A DNA stretch of 64,000 bases from Benincasa hispida (lineage: Eukaryota > Streptophyta > Magnoliopsida > Cucurbitales > Cucurbitaceae): assembly GCF_009727055.1 (NCBI RefSeq), contig NC_052350.1:32414326-32478325 (forward strand). The letters run 5' to 3'. The position numbers and the translations under genes are program-made. Below the pieces are notes generated by a model. The model saw nothing but the letters and a program-made list of their open reading frames with translations, ran no database searches and was not told the origin of the DNA. This document shows, in pieces, positions 13,901 to 25,649 of the stretch; the first letter of the stretch is position 1, and each line of letters opens with the position of its first letter.

Positions 13901-16900
13901 AAATTTTACTATTTGTGTAAATATTTTTCCTTATTTTTTATTTTTGAAAATCACTCAATTTTTTTTATCTACAATAAATATATTTTAATTTTCAATCTAA
14001 CCCCTAAAATTGTATACAAAATTTCAATTTTACATTCAAGTCTGTACGATATTTTTATTAATTACTATGATCAAGTTAAAGTCTATTGAGTATTAAGACT
14101 TCACTAGACCCTTACTTAGGTAATAGAAATTAATTTACTATTTTTCTTAATTTTGATGCCTAAAGGAACTTGAGTTGAGAAATTTAATATTTTAAGGTTT
14201 AGAATTGAAAATTTGGAAAAATTAGGGACTGATTTGGAAAATAATATATGGTCTTCAAAAGTTTTTTTTTTTAAAAAAAATTAATTACTTTGAGAAGGAA
14301 ATTGTGGGTATCAGAAGCAGTTTGAATGTCTCCTGTTATGTAATTGTCTTTGTTTGATGAGTAAGATAAGCCAACCCCAGCAGGAGAATCCAAATATATA
14401 ATATTTGAAACCTGCAAATAATAATAATAATACAGCAAATAGCAGCATTAAAAACCATAAATATAATTGGCAGGAAGATTGTGGAAAAATAAAATTAAAA
14501 TAAAAGGTTAAATGAAAAATTGATTCCTACAGCCTAAAGAAAATTAAAATTTAGTCCCAAAGTTTAGAATTAAGTCCCGTAAATAGTACTTATAATTTGA
14601 TAAAACTCTCATAAATAGTTCTTATGTATAGAGACTATTTACGAAGTTTTTATGAATTTATAAGGCTAATTTCTAATTATAACCCATAAGGTCTAAATTC
14701 TAACCTTTGTCCAAACTATATGGACCAAATTTACAATTTAACCTAAAAATAATTAGAAAGTAGAATTAGGATTGAATCATTGAGAGATGTTTGGTTCACG
14801 ATTTTAATGAAGGTTATAGATTCATGAAATTGTTTTTTTAACTACACGTGGAGTGAGATAATTGAACCTCTAACTTTGAGGTCGATAGTACAAAGTTTTA
14901 TTCATTTAATTTAGGTTGGTTCATGAAATCATTTGAAGTTGCGAATATGAAATTTGCATGATTTGTATTTGGATTGAATAAGGGATTAAGTTATATCTTT
15001 GATTAGGTTTAATTAGATGATGTAATATGAATTAAGCTTTATATAAAATTAGATTTGTTATGTATCACCTTTTTTTTTTTTTTTTAAACATTGAGATTTG
15101 TGTCTATTTGGTATTTGAACTTTTAAAAACGTCTAATAAATTCCTAATGTTTTGATTTTATGTCTTGTAGATCATTAGACTTTTATTTTTTTTATCTATT
15201 AAATCCCTAAAAATTTTGAAATTATTAAAAATTGATTGAACTATTAGATATCTATTCAAATTTTCTGTCTAATGAATCCCTAAGCCTCCGTTTGGTAACA
15301 ATTTTGTTTTTTTTTTTTTTAATTAAGTTTATGAACACTACTTCCACCTCCAAATTTCTCATTTGTTATCTACTTTTCACCGATGGTTTAAAAAACCAAA
15401 CCAATTTTTTAGAACTAAAAAAAATAGCTTTCAAAAAGTTGTTTTTGTTTTTGGAATTTGGCTAAGAATTCAACCATTGTATTTAATAAAGATGCCAATC
15501 ATGGTAAGAAATGTAGATGAAATAGGTTTAATTGTCAAAAACAAAAACGAACAAAAACCAAATAGTTACCGAACGATAAACTTTCCATTTTTTCAAATAG
15601 ATAAGTGAATGGTAAAGAATATGAAAATTTAGAGATCATGTAATTTTGAAAGTTCAAGATAAATTTGTAACTTAACCTTCTTTTTATTATATTTTTGTGA
15701 CGTCACAAGTAAGATTAATTTTGTCCATATTTTGGAATTTATCTCGTTAATTTAATTGGTTTTTCTTTGATTAATTACCATTCGAAAAATTAAAACTTAA
15801 GTTTTAAGCCCTTTTAAAAGTTTTTTTAGTAAGAAAATTTACCTCTTGATTCCTAACACATGCTATACATGTCAATTTAGTTCCTTAAATTGGATAAATT
15901 AAACTTTTATGAAGTTGGAAAGAATAGGTCTTTTTAATTAAATATTTAATTTAAGTTTTGGAGTTTAATTTTAATTTAAGATTTTAAAACATTATTGGAT
16001 CCCTAAACTTTCATATAAGTAAGAATTTATCATTTCTAAAATTTGGTTTCTAAAGATTTAATCCCAAGACCTCCATATAAGTAACAATTTAATCTCTGAA
16101 TTTAGTATATAACAATTTAGTCCTTAGATTTTTTCAATTTGTACAATTTAATCCCTACCAAAGTTCAATAATTATATTGTTATAAAATTGAAAGTACAAT
16201 GACTAAATAGTTACGGATCAATATTAAAAACACTAAATTATTGCTTCCCTAAAAGTTTAAATGTTTATATAAAAAAATGGAGAGATGTTATCATTGCATT
16301 CTATCAATGAAATTCATAATTTTTTTGGAAAAAATATTGTGTATTTTCTCTCTATTCTCTGATATATATATATATAGTATTATGATTTGTGAAGATTAGT
16401 ATAGAACTATAAAAGGTAATTTTATATTCTTTTTTTATTCTAAAAAAAAGGTGATTTAATAAATTTTTAATTGCAAATTAATAGTTAATGAATAGCAAAT
16501 GTAAAAAATCCAGAGTTAGCTTCTTAACTCAAGTTATACAATCATTTGGTAGGTGAAATAATTAAATACTTTTTCCTTTTTAATTTGGTTTTAAAATTAA
16601 AAGAATATGCTTGGCAGAATAATTAGACAATTAGGTACATTTCAAACAAGAGACAAGCAAAGGACACGAACAATATTCTCTTACCTATTTTTAAATTTAC
16701 ATCTACAAATCATTATCTTTCTTATTTTATAATTGTAAAATGTCTCTTACTTAAATTAAAAAAACAAAAAGAAAAAGAAAAAAACAAATACTTCTGTAAA
16801 TTAAAATAATTTATTGAATAAAACACTAATTACTATCATAAATATTGATGGATTGTTAAACTAAATAATAATAATAATAATAAATCTATCTACAATTTTT

Positions 16901-17163
16901 ATGGTATATTTCTCGATTCAATCAAGTACGAAAATTTTCTTTTCCTACGAGATGGATACAATGAATGACTTTATCCTTATCCTCAAATTTTTATTTTTTA
17001 TTTTTAGAAAAAATTGCATAAAGAATCTATTTTGAGAATGGCTAAAAAGGAGTGAAGTTGTTTAGGTTGAGAAATAAAAATGGAGACTTAAATAGTTTAA
17101 GATTATTATGATATAGATTCGAGATGTAGAATCATTTAATTGGAATTATGAAATGTTGAATTT

Positions 17164-17200
<37 letters not shown>

Positions 17201-20200
17201 GATTTTAAGATTTATACTTTTAAAATGGAGCCTTTTTAGATATAAAAAATATATTTTTTCAATTTTTTTTACCAAAATTTTTGTACGTCAATTCTAAAAT
17301 AGAGATTTTATGTTTTATTATTTTATGAACATTTAAAAAAATGAATTATGACTATAGTTATGATTATTTTTTATTTTCTTTTCTTGCATAGTTTTATATT
17401 TAATTTAAGGAATTATTTTAATTTAAATAAAAGGATACTAATCATAATAATTGAAAAGTACATTAATCAAAGAATTGAGAATCACATAACTACAATAATT
17501 TAAAGCAAGGGTGCCCAACAAGGGATTAATCCATGATTCTAAAATTTAGAGAGAAATTAATTAAAAAAGAACAATCAACAAATTTTTATATCCAATCATT
17601 TTAAAATTTAAGTTAAAATATCATTTTGATCTTTATACTTTGCAGTTTTTCAACTTTAGTCTTTATACTTTCAATTATCTTATTTCAGTCCTTGTGCTTT
17701 TTAATAAATCTTAAAAATCCCTAACTTCCTGCTATTAGTTTATTATTTATTTTTTTTTAAAAAAAACTGTTTTTTGACAAAAGAAAGTTTTTTTTTAATC
17801 TATTAGTATTTTTACTATAAATATTGTATTTTTTTTTAATGAAAACTATTATTATTATTTAATTAATTTCGATAAAAATTAACATTTGAGTAACTTTATT
17901 TAAGATTTATTGAAAGTGTATTGAACTAACTTGGAAGTATAAGACCAAAATTATATATTAACCTGAAATTTATTAGAAGTGGGCAACCAAATTTATACAT
18001 TAATTTAATGGAACAAGTGGGTAAGTAAATAGATCATAATGGCACCATAAATAAAAACTTAAATAAATAATAAATAAATAAATATAGTATAATATAATAT
18101 AAATAAAATTATGGTGTCACCTTGGACCAGCTGTAAGGATTGAGATGTAAGGTGGGTAGGGTTCCCTTTGGCTTTCCTTCCTCAAAATTGAAAGGTCCTG
18201 CAATTTTTATTTACATTAAATTACAATAATTTTAGTCCACATTAATTTCAATTTCATTTTCAATTGGATCTTTACCATTTTTAAAAATCATACTGAAAAA
18301 AAGTAATAGAAATCAAATAATAAACTTTTTTTTAGGTATAAAACAATAAAGTTATTTAAATATATGCTAAGTAAAGTTTATGGTATGATATGTGTTGTTT
18401 AAATAATTTTAAAGATTTGACTGGTCGCATATATAAAAAGGCATTATTTTTGTTAAACATATAAAGAAAAGAGGCAATTGAGGAGATTATTATATTGGAA
18501 AATTGCTAATTTTAACTTAAAATGTTTTTGGTCTTATAAAATTAAGGATTACATTGATATTATGTATATTTTTTAAGTTTAGGGGGCAAAATATTTTAAA
18601 GTTCTAGAAAAAAGAAAAATCTTTATAATCTTCAAAATTATGATTAAATGAAATCTATTCACCTCTCTCTCTATATAGTATTACGAGAATTCAAACAAAG
18701 AGTAATTTGAATATAGTTCAATTATTTAAAATATTTTAAAATATTTTTTTATCTCTAAGTTTTGGATCCAATTTCCTTTTGATTTCTATGTTTACATTTT
18801 TAATCTTTAAGTTTTAAGTTTGGCCAGTCCTTGTATTTCAAAATGTTACAATTTTACTCTTGAGATGTGAGTTTTATTTCAATTTAGTCATAGGTTTCAA
18901 GATTTATACTTTTATCCTTAATTTTTCACTAAATACCGACTTTCTATTTTTAATGATAATGTCAATTAATTAATTTTAAAGAATTATAGTTAATTAATTT
19001 TTACTATTTTTCATTACTATTAAAATTAATTTTTAAACTTTACTTCTTAATTCTTTCAAATTAATTAAAAGAGACTAAATTAACCTCAATGACAGAAAGT
19101 ACGTATTTGATGAAAAATCAAAATTAAAAGTGTAAATCTTAAAATCTAGAGACCAAAATAAAACAAAACTCAAATCTCAAAGGTAAAATTATAACATTTT
19201 GAAACTTAAAATCAAACTCAGTAACATTTTGAAAAAGATGAATCAAATGGAAATTAGATCCAGAACTTAAAAGACCAAAAATATATTTTTCCTTGTTAGA
19301 TATATCTGTTAAAAATAAGAGGTTCGAACTCATACTCGTTAAACTAAAAAGAACAAAAATTAAAAGATTCGAAGTTACAACTTTTATGTAGGTTATCAAA
19401 AGGCACAATGAATAGTATTCAACCCAAACTATTTCAAATAAAGGACTAGTTTCCTTGCCCAATTTGTTTGGTACCTATTGAAAATGATTGGAAGTATATT
19501 TTTAATAAGAAAACAAAAGTCATTAATATTTTTTTTTCTCTCTCATTGCTAGGACTCCTACTTTTGTACATGAAAATTTTTCATTATCCATATGTAAATC
19601 AATTATTGACTTAGAAGTTGAAACCAAAATAGTACATGCTATGTTTGTAAATTCTTAAAATCTTCTAATAAACATCTAATTATATTATGTACCTTTTATA
19701 TATTTTCTAATGTTTTTAATGTAATTATAACCAAAAGAAGTCTTTTTATATTAATAAATAGTTATCAATAATTAGTTTTCCCCAAAGTTGGGTTACAACA
19801 TAATCAGAAGTGTTCTTATACATATGTTGAGTTGTATTTTTTAGGTTAAATTATAAATAATACCTTGAACTTTGCCATATGTTTCGAAAATACTCTTATA
19901 CTTTCAAAAGTTATAATATTACCTTTAAATTTGCATAATCGTTTAAAAAATATCATTGGAGTAGAAATTTGTTAAAATTTAGATGGAAATTGAGATGTGA
20001 AATAGTGTAGTAGGTGACATAGAGCAAAAATTTGAATCATCACATTGTTTTAGATCATCCTCACACAGTTTTAAGTTTCAATTTCTATTGAAATTCTAAA
20101 GAATTTATATTCCAAGGATAGTTTTGAAACGTTTATAAAAGTTGAAGAGTAATGATGCACCTTTCGAAAGTATATGAATATTTTTTAAACAAACAGAAAA

Positions 20201-20615
20201 AGTCAAGGTATGTGTTATAATTTGACCTATTTTTTAATATTTATCTTTAGTTAGAGTGTTCTAATGATTGAGCCTTAAAGGTAGCTATTTTACAAGTGCT
20301 TGTGATAGGAAAAATTATTAATGGAGGTATTGAGATTTAAAAATTTTCCCCACTTTCTCTAATTCTTAAATTATGTAATTAAATATTAAATAATATAAAA
20401 AACAATAAATTTGAATATTAAAATTTAGAAAACTTTCAATTTTTAAAATTGTTTATTATTTTTAACCAAGACCTTATTCAAACATTTAATAACTACTTTT
20501 ATGTTGATGTTGATATTGATGTTGATGTATGAAGAGGCATCATTTTCTATCTTCATCCATATAATTAATTTTTTTAAAGAAAAGGTCCCCAATCTAAGAT
20601 TCTGGTCATATTATA

Positions 20616-20646
<31 letters not shown>

Positions 20647-22692
20647 AAGGTCCCAATAATTTTAGTTTCATATTAGTTTAGTCCTAAGGATATAAAAATT
20701 TTCAATCTATAGCTGATGTGATTTGTGCTTAATTTTAAATGGTCCATATATTGAATTGTTTTTTTCTTTAAATTCATATTTATTAAAGCTATTACCCACT
20801 TTTTGAGTCAAATTAACAAGAAGCAAATAGAAAACTTTGTTTCATAGCCACATCAGAAAAAAGAGAATATTAGGATGAATGAGTAATATTTGACTTAAGA
20901 CTAATTTTTTTGTTTTTCTTTCGGGGGAAATTAAAACATGGTCTATAAACAAGCCAACTACAATAATCAAATGGAAACTTTTAAAATTAAAAGCTAGAGA
21001 ACAAATTAATAATCTGATGAGAAGAAAAACTAAAGTTAAGTTATCGGTTTAATTTAATTCTTAAGATCTTGTTTGGTAACTATTTGGTTTTTCGTCATTC
21101 TATCTTTAAATTTCTTGCTTTGTTGTACTTTTTACCAATGCTTTCAAAAGATTGAACCAAAATTTGAAAACTAAAAAAACGTAGTTATTAAAAACTTGTT
21201 TGTGTTTTTTGAATTTGACTAAGAATTCAACTCTTATATTTAAGAAATATGTAAATCATTATAAGAAATGGAGAGAAAATAAGTTTAATTTTCAAAAAAA
21301 AAAAAAAAAATCAAATGACTATCAAAGAGACCTAACTTTTTAATTTTGTATGTATATTTAGTCCGCAAATTTTTAAAATGTGTCCAAAAGAGTGTCCTTG
21401 AATTAAATTCTATATATAATAGAATCATATTCTTCTACTTTTGTCTTTAGTAGTTTATAGTGTTGAATAAGTCAAAGATGACCCGGTGGACAAACAATTG
21501 AAAATTCATATAGATCTTATTTGACACGAAATTGGAAGTTCAAAAACCTATAATTACTTTTTAAAATTGTCAAAGTGAGAATAGCTCAATGACAATTCAT
21601 ACGAATTACTTCCTTCCAGATCAAACGTTCAAATCTTTATAGTTCACTACTTGAACTAAAAAAAACTTTTTAAAATTCAAAGAAACTATTACACACTTTA
21701 AAATTCAATGATGATAAGACACAACCTCTTTTTAATAACCATTTAATTTGTGAAATTTAAGTTTATAAAAACATTTGATTTGTAAGTTTTTTTTTTTAAA
21801 AAAAATAATCCACTTTCTAACCATATTTTCAAAAATTAAGTCAAGTTCTTAACTTAAAAAAAAAAAAAAAAAAATCAAAAACTTGTTTTTTTTTTTTTAT
21901 ATAAATAATTTGGCTAATGATTAGAAGTTGAGAGAGTTGTATACACACAAGAGCATCTCAAAATGCATCCATTTTTACGTATCTCACTCTTATCACATAG
22001 AAATAATTAATTAAAATATTTCAAAAAAGAAAACAAAAGAATTTACAATATGAAAAATTATGATGGAAGAATTTAATGAGATGCACAAAAATACGTGAAT
22101 TGAAATGCACCTAAAGGATTTCAAATCCACATGATTAAAAATCACCAATTCCATAACGAGTCACTAAACCACTACACTATTTATTTTAAACATCCCTGAA
22201 ATTTTCCTTTTCTTATAAAAAGATGGAAAAATTATGAGAAAACAATCATAAAAAAATAAAAAACAGCGTAGCACAAGAAATTAAAAAAGCCAAAAAAAAA
22301 AAAAAAAGGAAGAACGAGTGGTTACCGTGTTCATAAACAAAGGCGTCGAAGCTAGAGCAACCAGGGCCGCCGTTGAGCCAGAGAACCACCGGATCCTCCG
22401 CCGGGCTCCGCTCCGACGTGACGAAGTAATAAAACAGCCTTTTCCCGCTCTCAATTTGATCAATCTTGATATACCTAAACATTAGGAAGAAGAAGAAACA
22501 AATTTGGGGATTGGGAAAACCCTAAGATTGAAATCCGAAATGAAAGCAGAGGACTAACCCAGAGTAATGTTTTGATGGAAAAACGGAAGTGAAGCCAGGC
22601 AAATGAGTTACAATAGAACCTTCAGGAGCTGCTTCAATGGCCACAACTAGCACACACTTCCAAACCAACAACATTAATAGTCCTTTCCCCAT
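4133..22692 (-). CDS. SCPL20: Serine carboxypeptidase-like protein, SCPL20 type (14 coding exons, 495 aa)
   Basis: Secreted alpha/beta-hydrolase of peptidase family S10; family members cleave C-terminal residues in the vacuole or cell wall, and some are acyltransferases. Exons, read on the minus strand: 22692-22559, 22474-22326, 18197-18121, 14411-14289, 13677-13575, 12900-12863, 11963-11862, 10125-10045, 8448-8200, 8052-7987, 7853-7732, 6434-6321, 4957-4912, 4216-4133 (TGA stop). All introns read GT-AG and phases match, giving one open frame. Residues 1 to about 22 form a signal peptide. GGPGCSS (80-86) is the oxyanion-side motif. GESFAG carries the catalytic Ser180, GDHDMCVP (416-423) the Asp and GAGHTVPEY the His472, so the triad is complete. 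The Met at 22692 was chosen over an upstream in-frame Met at 22722 because it starts the signal peptide and lies about 40 bases after a TATA box. Length and the [11 protein letters not shown] segment fit the SCPL20 subgroup; the acceptor of exon 11 is the weakest join. Introns of up to 4.1 kb are full of MITEs. Confidence 0.93.
4310..4505. repeat. Hairpin MITE-like element, 'gataga' family, copy 1
   Basis: Inverted repeat inside the last intron of the carboxypeptidase gene. The left arm contains 'aaaatatttacaaataatagc' and the right arm its inverse around 4455-4480; inner arms 'tatctacgatagaccgcga' and 'tatcgcagtctatcgcgg' pair with each other. Related copies lie at 6075-6245, 13780-13965 and 27310-27560. 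No coding capacity, so a non-autonomous foldback element is the best description. Confidence 0.65.
5290..6060. repeat. Tandem array of an about 168-bp unit in a carboxypeptidase intron
   Basis: The block 'atgcaaaattgac..ggtcattta' followed by 'aaaatttcaaaattta' and 'taaaatagaa' recurs with its core at 5483, 5650, 5818 and 5964 (spacings 167, 168 and 146), with a more diverged unit before it near 5290. Each full unit also carries 'tttgatgcatagaaaaatatattataaac'-type sequence. The last spacing is shortened by a deletion of about 22 bp. It lies in the intron between the exons at 6321 and 4957. Confidence 0.8.
6075..6245. repeat. Hairpin MITE-like element, 'gataga' family, copy 2
   Basis: Terminal inverted repeats 'aaaaaattgttgaaaatat' (about 6086-6104) and 'atatttttaacaatttttt' (about 6223-6241) enclose a diverged core with 'cgataaatcttgatagaca'. 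Same layout as the copy at 4310, less GC-rich in the core. It abuts the 168-bp tandem array. Confidence 0.6.
6962..7247. mobile_element. MITE, 'GTTTGGTAAC' family, copy 1
   Basis: About 286 bp with imperfect terminal inverted repeats: left 'gcttgtttggcaactattc', right 'accaaatgactttcaaatgt'. The interior has 'gtagataacaaaacaaaaat' and 'tagacttaattttcaaaaac', shared with copies at 7365, 15285, 21064 and 26768. TIR style and size suggest a hAT-derived MITE; the superfamily is inference. It lies in a carboxypeptidase intron. Confidence 0.65.
7365..7655. mobile_element. MITE, 'GTTTGGTAAC' family, copy 2
   Basis: About 290 bp with ends 'ggtcccgttttataacc' and 'aattataaaatttgacc', which are imperfect inverted repeats. 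The internal order matches the other copies (arm with 'ttctctcctttcttaca', centre with 'ttggttcgattttttaaacc', then 'gtagataataaaa'). Only about 120 bp separate it from copy 1. It lies just downstream (minus sense) of the exon at 7853-7732. Confidence 0.65.
7877..7904. repeat. (AT)n microsatellite
   Basis: Fourteen AT units in the short intron between the exons at 8052-7987 and 7853-7732, next to the branch and polypyrimidine region of that intron. It is expected to be length-polymorphic. Confidence 0.9.
8590..9265. repeat. Foldback element with a GC-richer core
   Basis: Outer arms 'attgtctaatggtaaaatga' (about 8620-8639) and the inverse-related 'tcatcttaccattagttacc' (about 9231-9250) enclose a core whose left half (cgtcgttgttgttg, 8951-8965) and right half (acaacgacgacgatga, about 9096-9110) are also inverted. 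The short ORF at 8795-9046 reads through this core and resembles no known protein. Probably a non-autonomous DNA transposon in the intron between the exons at 10125 and 8448. Confidence 0.45.
10171..10677. mobile_element. MITE with 'TTTTGGTCC' inverted ends, copy 1
   Basis: About 507 bp. The left end 'attatattttggtcctaaac' and right end 'ccaaaataagatttaaat' are inverted, and subterminal stretches of 'tttaatctttgtattt' type face 'agtggatgttttt' type. The centre ('gccaaataagttaactgcac', 'gagatctcaaaagtcatttt') matches the copy at 12204. It lies in the intron between the exons at 11862 and 10125. Confidence 0.65.
10960..11760. repeat. Diverged 'gaccaaaatg' foldback repeats
   Basis: A mosaic of short diverged segments such as 'aggaaccaaacatgtaattt' (11268 and 11411), 'tttggtccttatat' (11311 and 11338) and 'catataga ccaaaataa' near 11680. 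Left-hand segments are inverted relative to right-hand ones, as in decayed foldback elements. The segment 'atttagtaaaaaatcgaggt' near 11073 recurs at 25590. The ORF at 11477-11695 within it has no recognisable product. Confidence 0.5.
12204..12740. mobile_element. MITE with 'TTTTGGTCC' inverted ends, copy 2
   Basis: About 537 bp. Left end 'taaatcttatttggtccctg' faces the right end 'aaaatagaacttaaattta'. The central block 'gccaaataagttagtcatgc' and 'gatcacaaaagtcatttta' aligns with the copy at 10171. It lies in the intron between the exons at 12863 and 11963. Confidence 0.65.
13780..13965. repeat. Hairpin MITE-like element, 'gataga' family, copy 3
   Basis: Contains 'aaatattgatagatactgtc' (about 13812-13831) and an inverse-related 'aaatactgatagactctccg' region, with outer arms in 'aaatatttttcctta' style on the right. 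More diverged than copies 1 and 4. It lies in the intron between the exons at 14289 and 13677. Confidence 0.5.
15285..15577. mobile_element. MITE, 'GTTTGGTAAC' family, copy 3
   Basis: The best-preserved copy: left end 'cctccgtttggtaacaattt', right end 'aaaaaccaaatagttaccga', about 293 bp. The centre has 'tttaaaaaaccaaaccaatt'. Two short ORFs (15232-15465, 15363-15608) arise from it and are not genes. It lies in the 3.7-kb intron between the exons at 18121 and 14411. Confidence 0.7.
17167..17197. repeat. Poly(T) tract of 31 bases
   Basis: An uninterrupted T run inside the carboxypeptidase intron. It could be the reversed A-tail of an old retroelement, but no element body is recognisable to its left. 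Confidence 0.9.
18757..19295. repeat. Foldback element, 'gaccaaaat' family
   Basis: The left arm (about 18757-18945, with 'tcaagatttatacttttatcc' style sequence) is the inverse counterpart of the right arm (about 19100-19295, with 'aaaagtgtaaatcttaaaat' and 'gagaccaaaataaaac'). The arms enclose an AT-rich centre around 'attaattaattttaaag'. The ORF at 19139-19462 comes from the right arm and is not a gene. It lies in the 4.1-kb first intron. Confidence 0.6.
20622..20646. repeat. (AT)n microsatellite
   Basis: About twelve AT units in the first intron of the carboxypeptidase gene, following 'tataatatataaatat'. Confidence 0.8.
21064..21334. mobile_element. MITE, 'GTTTGGTAAC' family, copy 4
   Basis: Left end 'gatcttgtttggtaactatt' and right end 'aatgactatcaaagagacct' are inverted, about 270 bp, with the family interior 'aagattgaaccaaaatttg'. 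An A-run of 17 bases interrupts the right arm. It lies in the first intron. Confidence 0.65.
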
Positions 22693-22732
22693 TTTCTTCC
22701 TTCCTTCCTTCTTCCTCTTCAACCTTCTCCCA

Positions 22733-22740
22733 TTTATATA
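22733..22740 (-). promoter_or_regulatory. TATA box of the carboxypeptidase gene
   Basis: On the minus strand this reads TATATAAA, 41 bases upstream of the ATG at 22692. A purine-rich leader (repeated GAAG/GGAAG) lies in between. The spacing implies a very short 5' leader and puts the alternative Met codon at 22722 upstream of, or at, the expected transcription start. Confidence 0.5.
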
Positions 22741-22759
22741 ACCTCCTTTTTTTTTTGGG

Positions 22760-24016
22760 TCGTTACGCTCCTCCTCTTATATTTTCTATTATATTTTTGT
22801 ATTTTCAAGCATTTTCATCTTGACACGAGAAGTGAATCTACATTTCTATTATATTGTAAAAGAAAATATACAAAATATATAATAAAATAAGTTAGAAAAT
22901 GTCGTATAAATAATAAACCTAATAACTTATTTAATGAAAAAAATTGTAATAAAAAAAAATTTGTATTTCATAATTAACTCATTTCTGGCCGTTCATTATA
23001 ATAATTTTTCTTATTTCTTTTTACTTGGGATGGACTTTATAATTCGAATAAAAATTTAACTTCTTTTCATCATACATTCAAACCATCCATATCTTGTTGG
23101 GTATTTTTGGGATTAAAATAACATTTTGGTCTTTGTTCATTTACTTTCAAATCTGATTATGTTTTTCAATAAATCTTGAAGGAAAATGTAATAAATCTTG
23201 AAGGAAAATGTAATAAATCAATTGTAATCTATAAAAGTGGGTCCCATTTAATTATGTTATAATCGTAATGAAATGTGGGGTTTGTTTTCAAGTTTGTAAT
23301 GGAAGAACACAATCCTATTAAGATGCGGAAGGAGATCAATTTGCCTGCCTTTCAAAATACATGGACTCACTGGTCGTTATCGTTATCGTTACCATTATAG
23401 TTACCTTGATTAATATTGTTGTTATATGAGAAGTTTGAATCTGTCACATTCACGATTACCGTTACTGCTTTAACCCTAAATGATAATGATAAATGTGACA
23501 GATTCATAATTCTAAGTATACATTATCAAAAGCGATCTAATTACGTTTGTAGTTGTAGCCTATTACTAATTGACTATTAATGGAATCCTATTATGATTAC
23601 ATTAATTTTCATTACTAATTCGTAAATGTGGTCTTAGTTTCAACTATTAGTTTATTGTTTTTTTTCAAAGACTTTTATTATTTTTAATATTTTCACTAAT
23701 TAAATTTAAAATATATTTATAGCATGTTTTCTTGTATGAAAAATTATTATTATTGTTTAACTAATTTTAATAACAATTAATTCCGAGAGGCTAAATTATA
23801 GATTTATTAAAAGTAGATACTAAAATTAGATATTTGAAGATATAAGAACTAAAATTGAACAAATTTAAAAATACACTTCCATTTAAAACTTGAAAATAGG
23901 GACTTAAATTTACTTCGTGTTTCTTTCGTTTTAGTCCCACCACTGTTTGCATTTTCTTTTTCATCCCTCAAATTTTTTAATGTTATATAAACATATCTTT
24001 TGGTAATTGCCAAATT
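22760..24016. other. Intergenic spacer upstream of the carboxypeptidase gene
   Basis: AT-rich, no gene seen. Two notable details: a direct duplication of a 22-bp unit 'aataaatcttgaaggaaaat' near 23169-23212, and a hairpin whose arms 'gaatctgtcacatt' (about 23437-23450) and 'aaatgtgacagattc' (about 23493-23507) are perfectly inverted. The hairpin is flanked by 'gttatcgttatcgtta' sequence and may be a short MITE. Confidence 0.5.
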
Positions 24017-25424
24017 TTGTGGCCCTTTTTTTCTTGTTTCATTTTTGTCCCCAAGACCCGGTTTGATAATATATATATATTATTTAAATGTTTTTTTAGA
24101 TTTATACTTAATTTCTCTTACTCTTCCATACCTTTTGCTTTAAAAAAAATACACTTGAGTGGATTTCTTCAAAAAAAAAAAAAAAATGGAAAAAATATTT
24201 TTTTTAGTTTTAAAAACTTGGTTTAGTTTTTTTAAAACATGGATAATATATCCAATTGAGTGGGACCTATGAGTTAAGCTTAGTGGAGCCCAAAGGAGTT
24301 TAAGAGAATTCAGTGGGATCCATGAGGTAAGTTTAGTAGGCATGAGGAGCATAAGTTTAGAATAGTTAGAGTCCATTTCATCTCTTCAATAAACTTAGTG
24401 TTTTATAAGTTAATGGGTGAAAGTAGTGTTTTATAAGCTTTACCTCCATTTTGAGCAATTGTATATATCCTTCCTTTATTAGAGGAGTTGAGATTAGATA
24501 TCATCTATCTTGTGGAGATTCGTCTCAAAATAACTAAAAATCTCCATTTACATGGAGAATGGAAAAGAAGAGATGATTCTCTTCTACTTTGCTTGCTTTT
24601 TACTTTACTGAACAAATATAAGAAAGAAACCGCTTTCAGACATCGAAATTGGATTTCGAGCCACTTCTTTTGAGTCTAAGTAAAGAACTGAAGCTAGCAG
24701 CTCCCAATGGACAAATAAATTCTTTTGGAAGAGAAGGTTTGCGACTAGTAGTAGCTGTCAACAGTCTTTGACACTTAGTTGAATTGTGGCCATGAGACTT
24801 TCCTTCATTAGTCAAATGGATATAGAGACCGAGATTATATTTCTATACAGATTGAAGAATATGCATATTGTAATATTGAAATTTAAACATTTAGAAGTAG
24901 TGGGTAACAATTCTTTGTAAATTCTTCGTGAAAATTCTTCTGAATTCTCCCTGAGAATTCTTCACTCAATCCTTGCAAAATTAAATGAAAAATTTTACAA
25001 AAATAGATATGATTAAATAGGAAAAGAAACGAGGATGAAGGTGCCATTTTTCAAATTCGTCTTACATAAATGAACATCTCTAATTTGAGTCTATTTCATC
25101 ACTTCAAAATAATGACAACGATGTTTGTGTACAAAAAAGAAAGACAAAACACAAAATTAATGAAAAAAATAAGTATTTTATTAGTGACCATTCATTCAAA
25201 AGTCTATTTAAAAGCACTTTCCATTTGAACACTATATACGTATATTTGAATGATTCTTGAACAAGATCCTCATAGGTAATGACAAGTACAACAAAACATC
25301 ACTATTTCCATGCATGCATTTTTTTTTTCTTTTCGTAAATAATACTCTTTGTTTTAATTGAGTTCTTAATTTTGCCATAATTAGTCAATGAAATATTCCA
25401 TGTCACTTCTTTATCTTATTAACT
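24017..25424. other. Intergenic spacer with MITE remnants
   Basis: The part 24050-24235 resembles a truncated 'GTTTGGTAAC' MITE ('gacccggtttgataatatat' on the left, 'aaacttggtttagttttt' on the right). The remainder, including the ORFs at 24140-24376 and 24488-24673, matches no product I recognise. The block 'attcttcgtgaaaattcttc..gaattctccctgagaattc' near 24918-24960 is a short imperfect repeat. Confidence 0.4.

Positions 25425-25462
<38 letters not shown>
25425..25462. repeat. Compound (AC)n(AT)n microsatellite
   Basis: About nine AC units (25425-25442) run straight into about ten AT units (25443-25462). Likely polymorphic. Confidence 0.9.
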
Positions 25463-25463
<1 letters not shown>

Positions 25464-25649
25464 ATTATGAAATGAAGTTTTAAATTTAATTTTAAAAGTG
25501 ATGAAAAATAGTTCAACTTAATTAATTATAATTATTATAATTATATTAAATTTTTTAATGCACATTAACATTAAAGACGAAAAATGAGTATTTAGTAAAA
25601 AATCGAGGTAAAAAATGTAAATCTTGAAATATGGGGACCGAGTTGACAT

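Noticed and set aside
15232..15608. Overlapping plus-strand ORFs
   Set aside because: Produced by a MITE with inverted ends in an intron.
22246..22482. ORFs at 22246-22482 and 22281-22463 as separate genes
   Set aside because: The first is exon 2 of the carboxypeptidase running into intron; the second is the same exon in a wrong frame.
22693..22722. Start of the carboxypeptidase at the upstream Met (22722)
   Set aside because: It would put ten mostly charged residues before the signal peptide and lies only about 10 bases after the TATA box.
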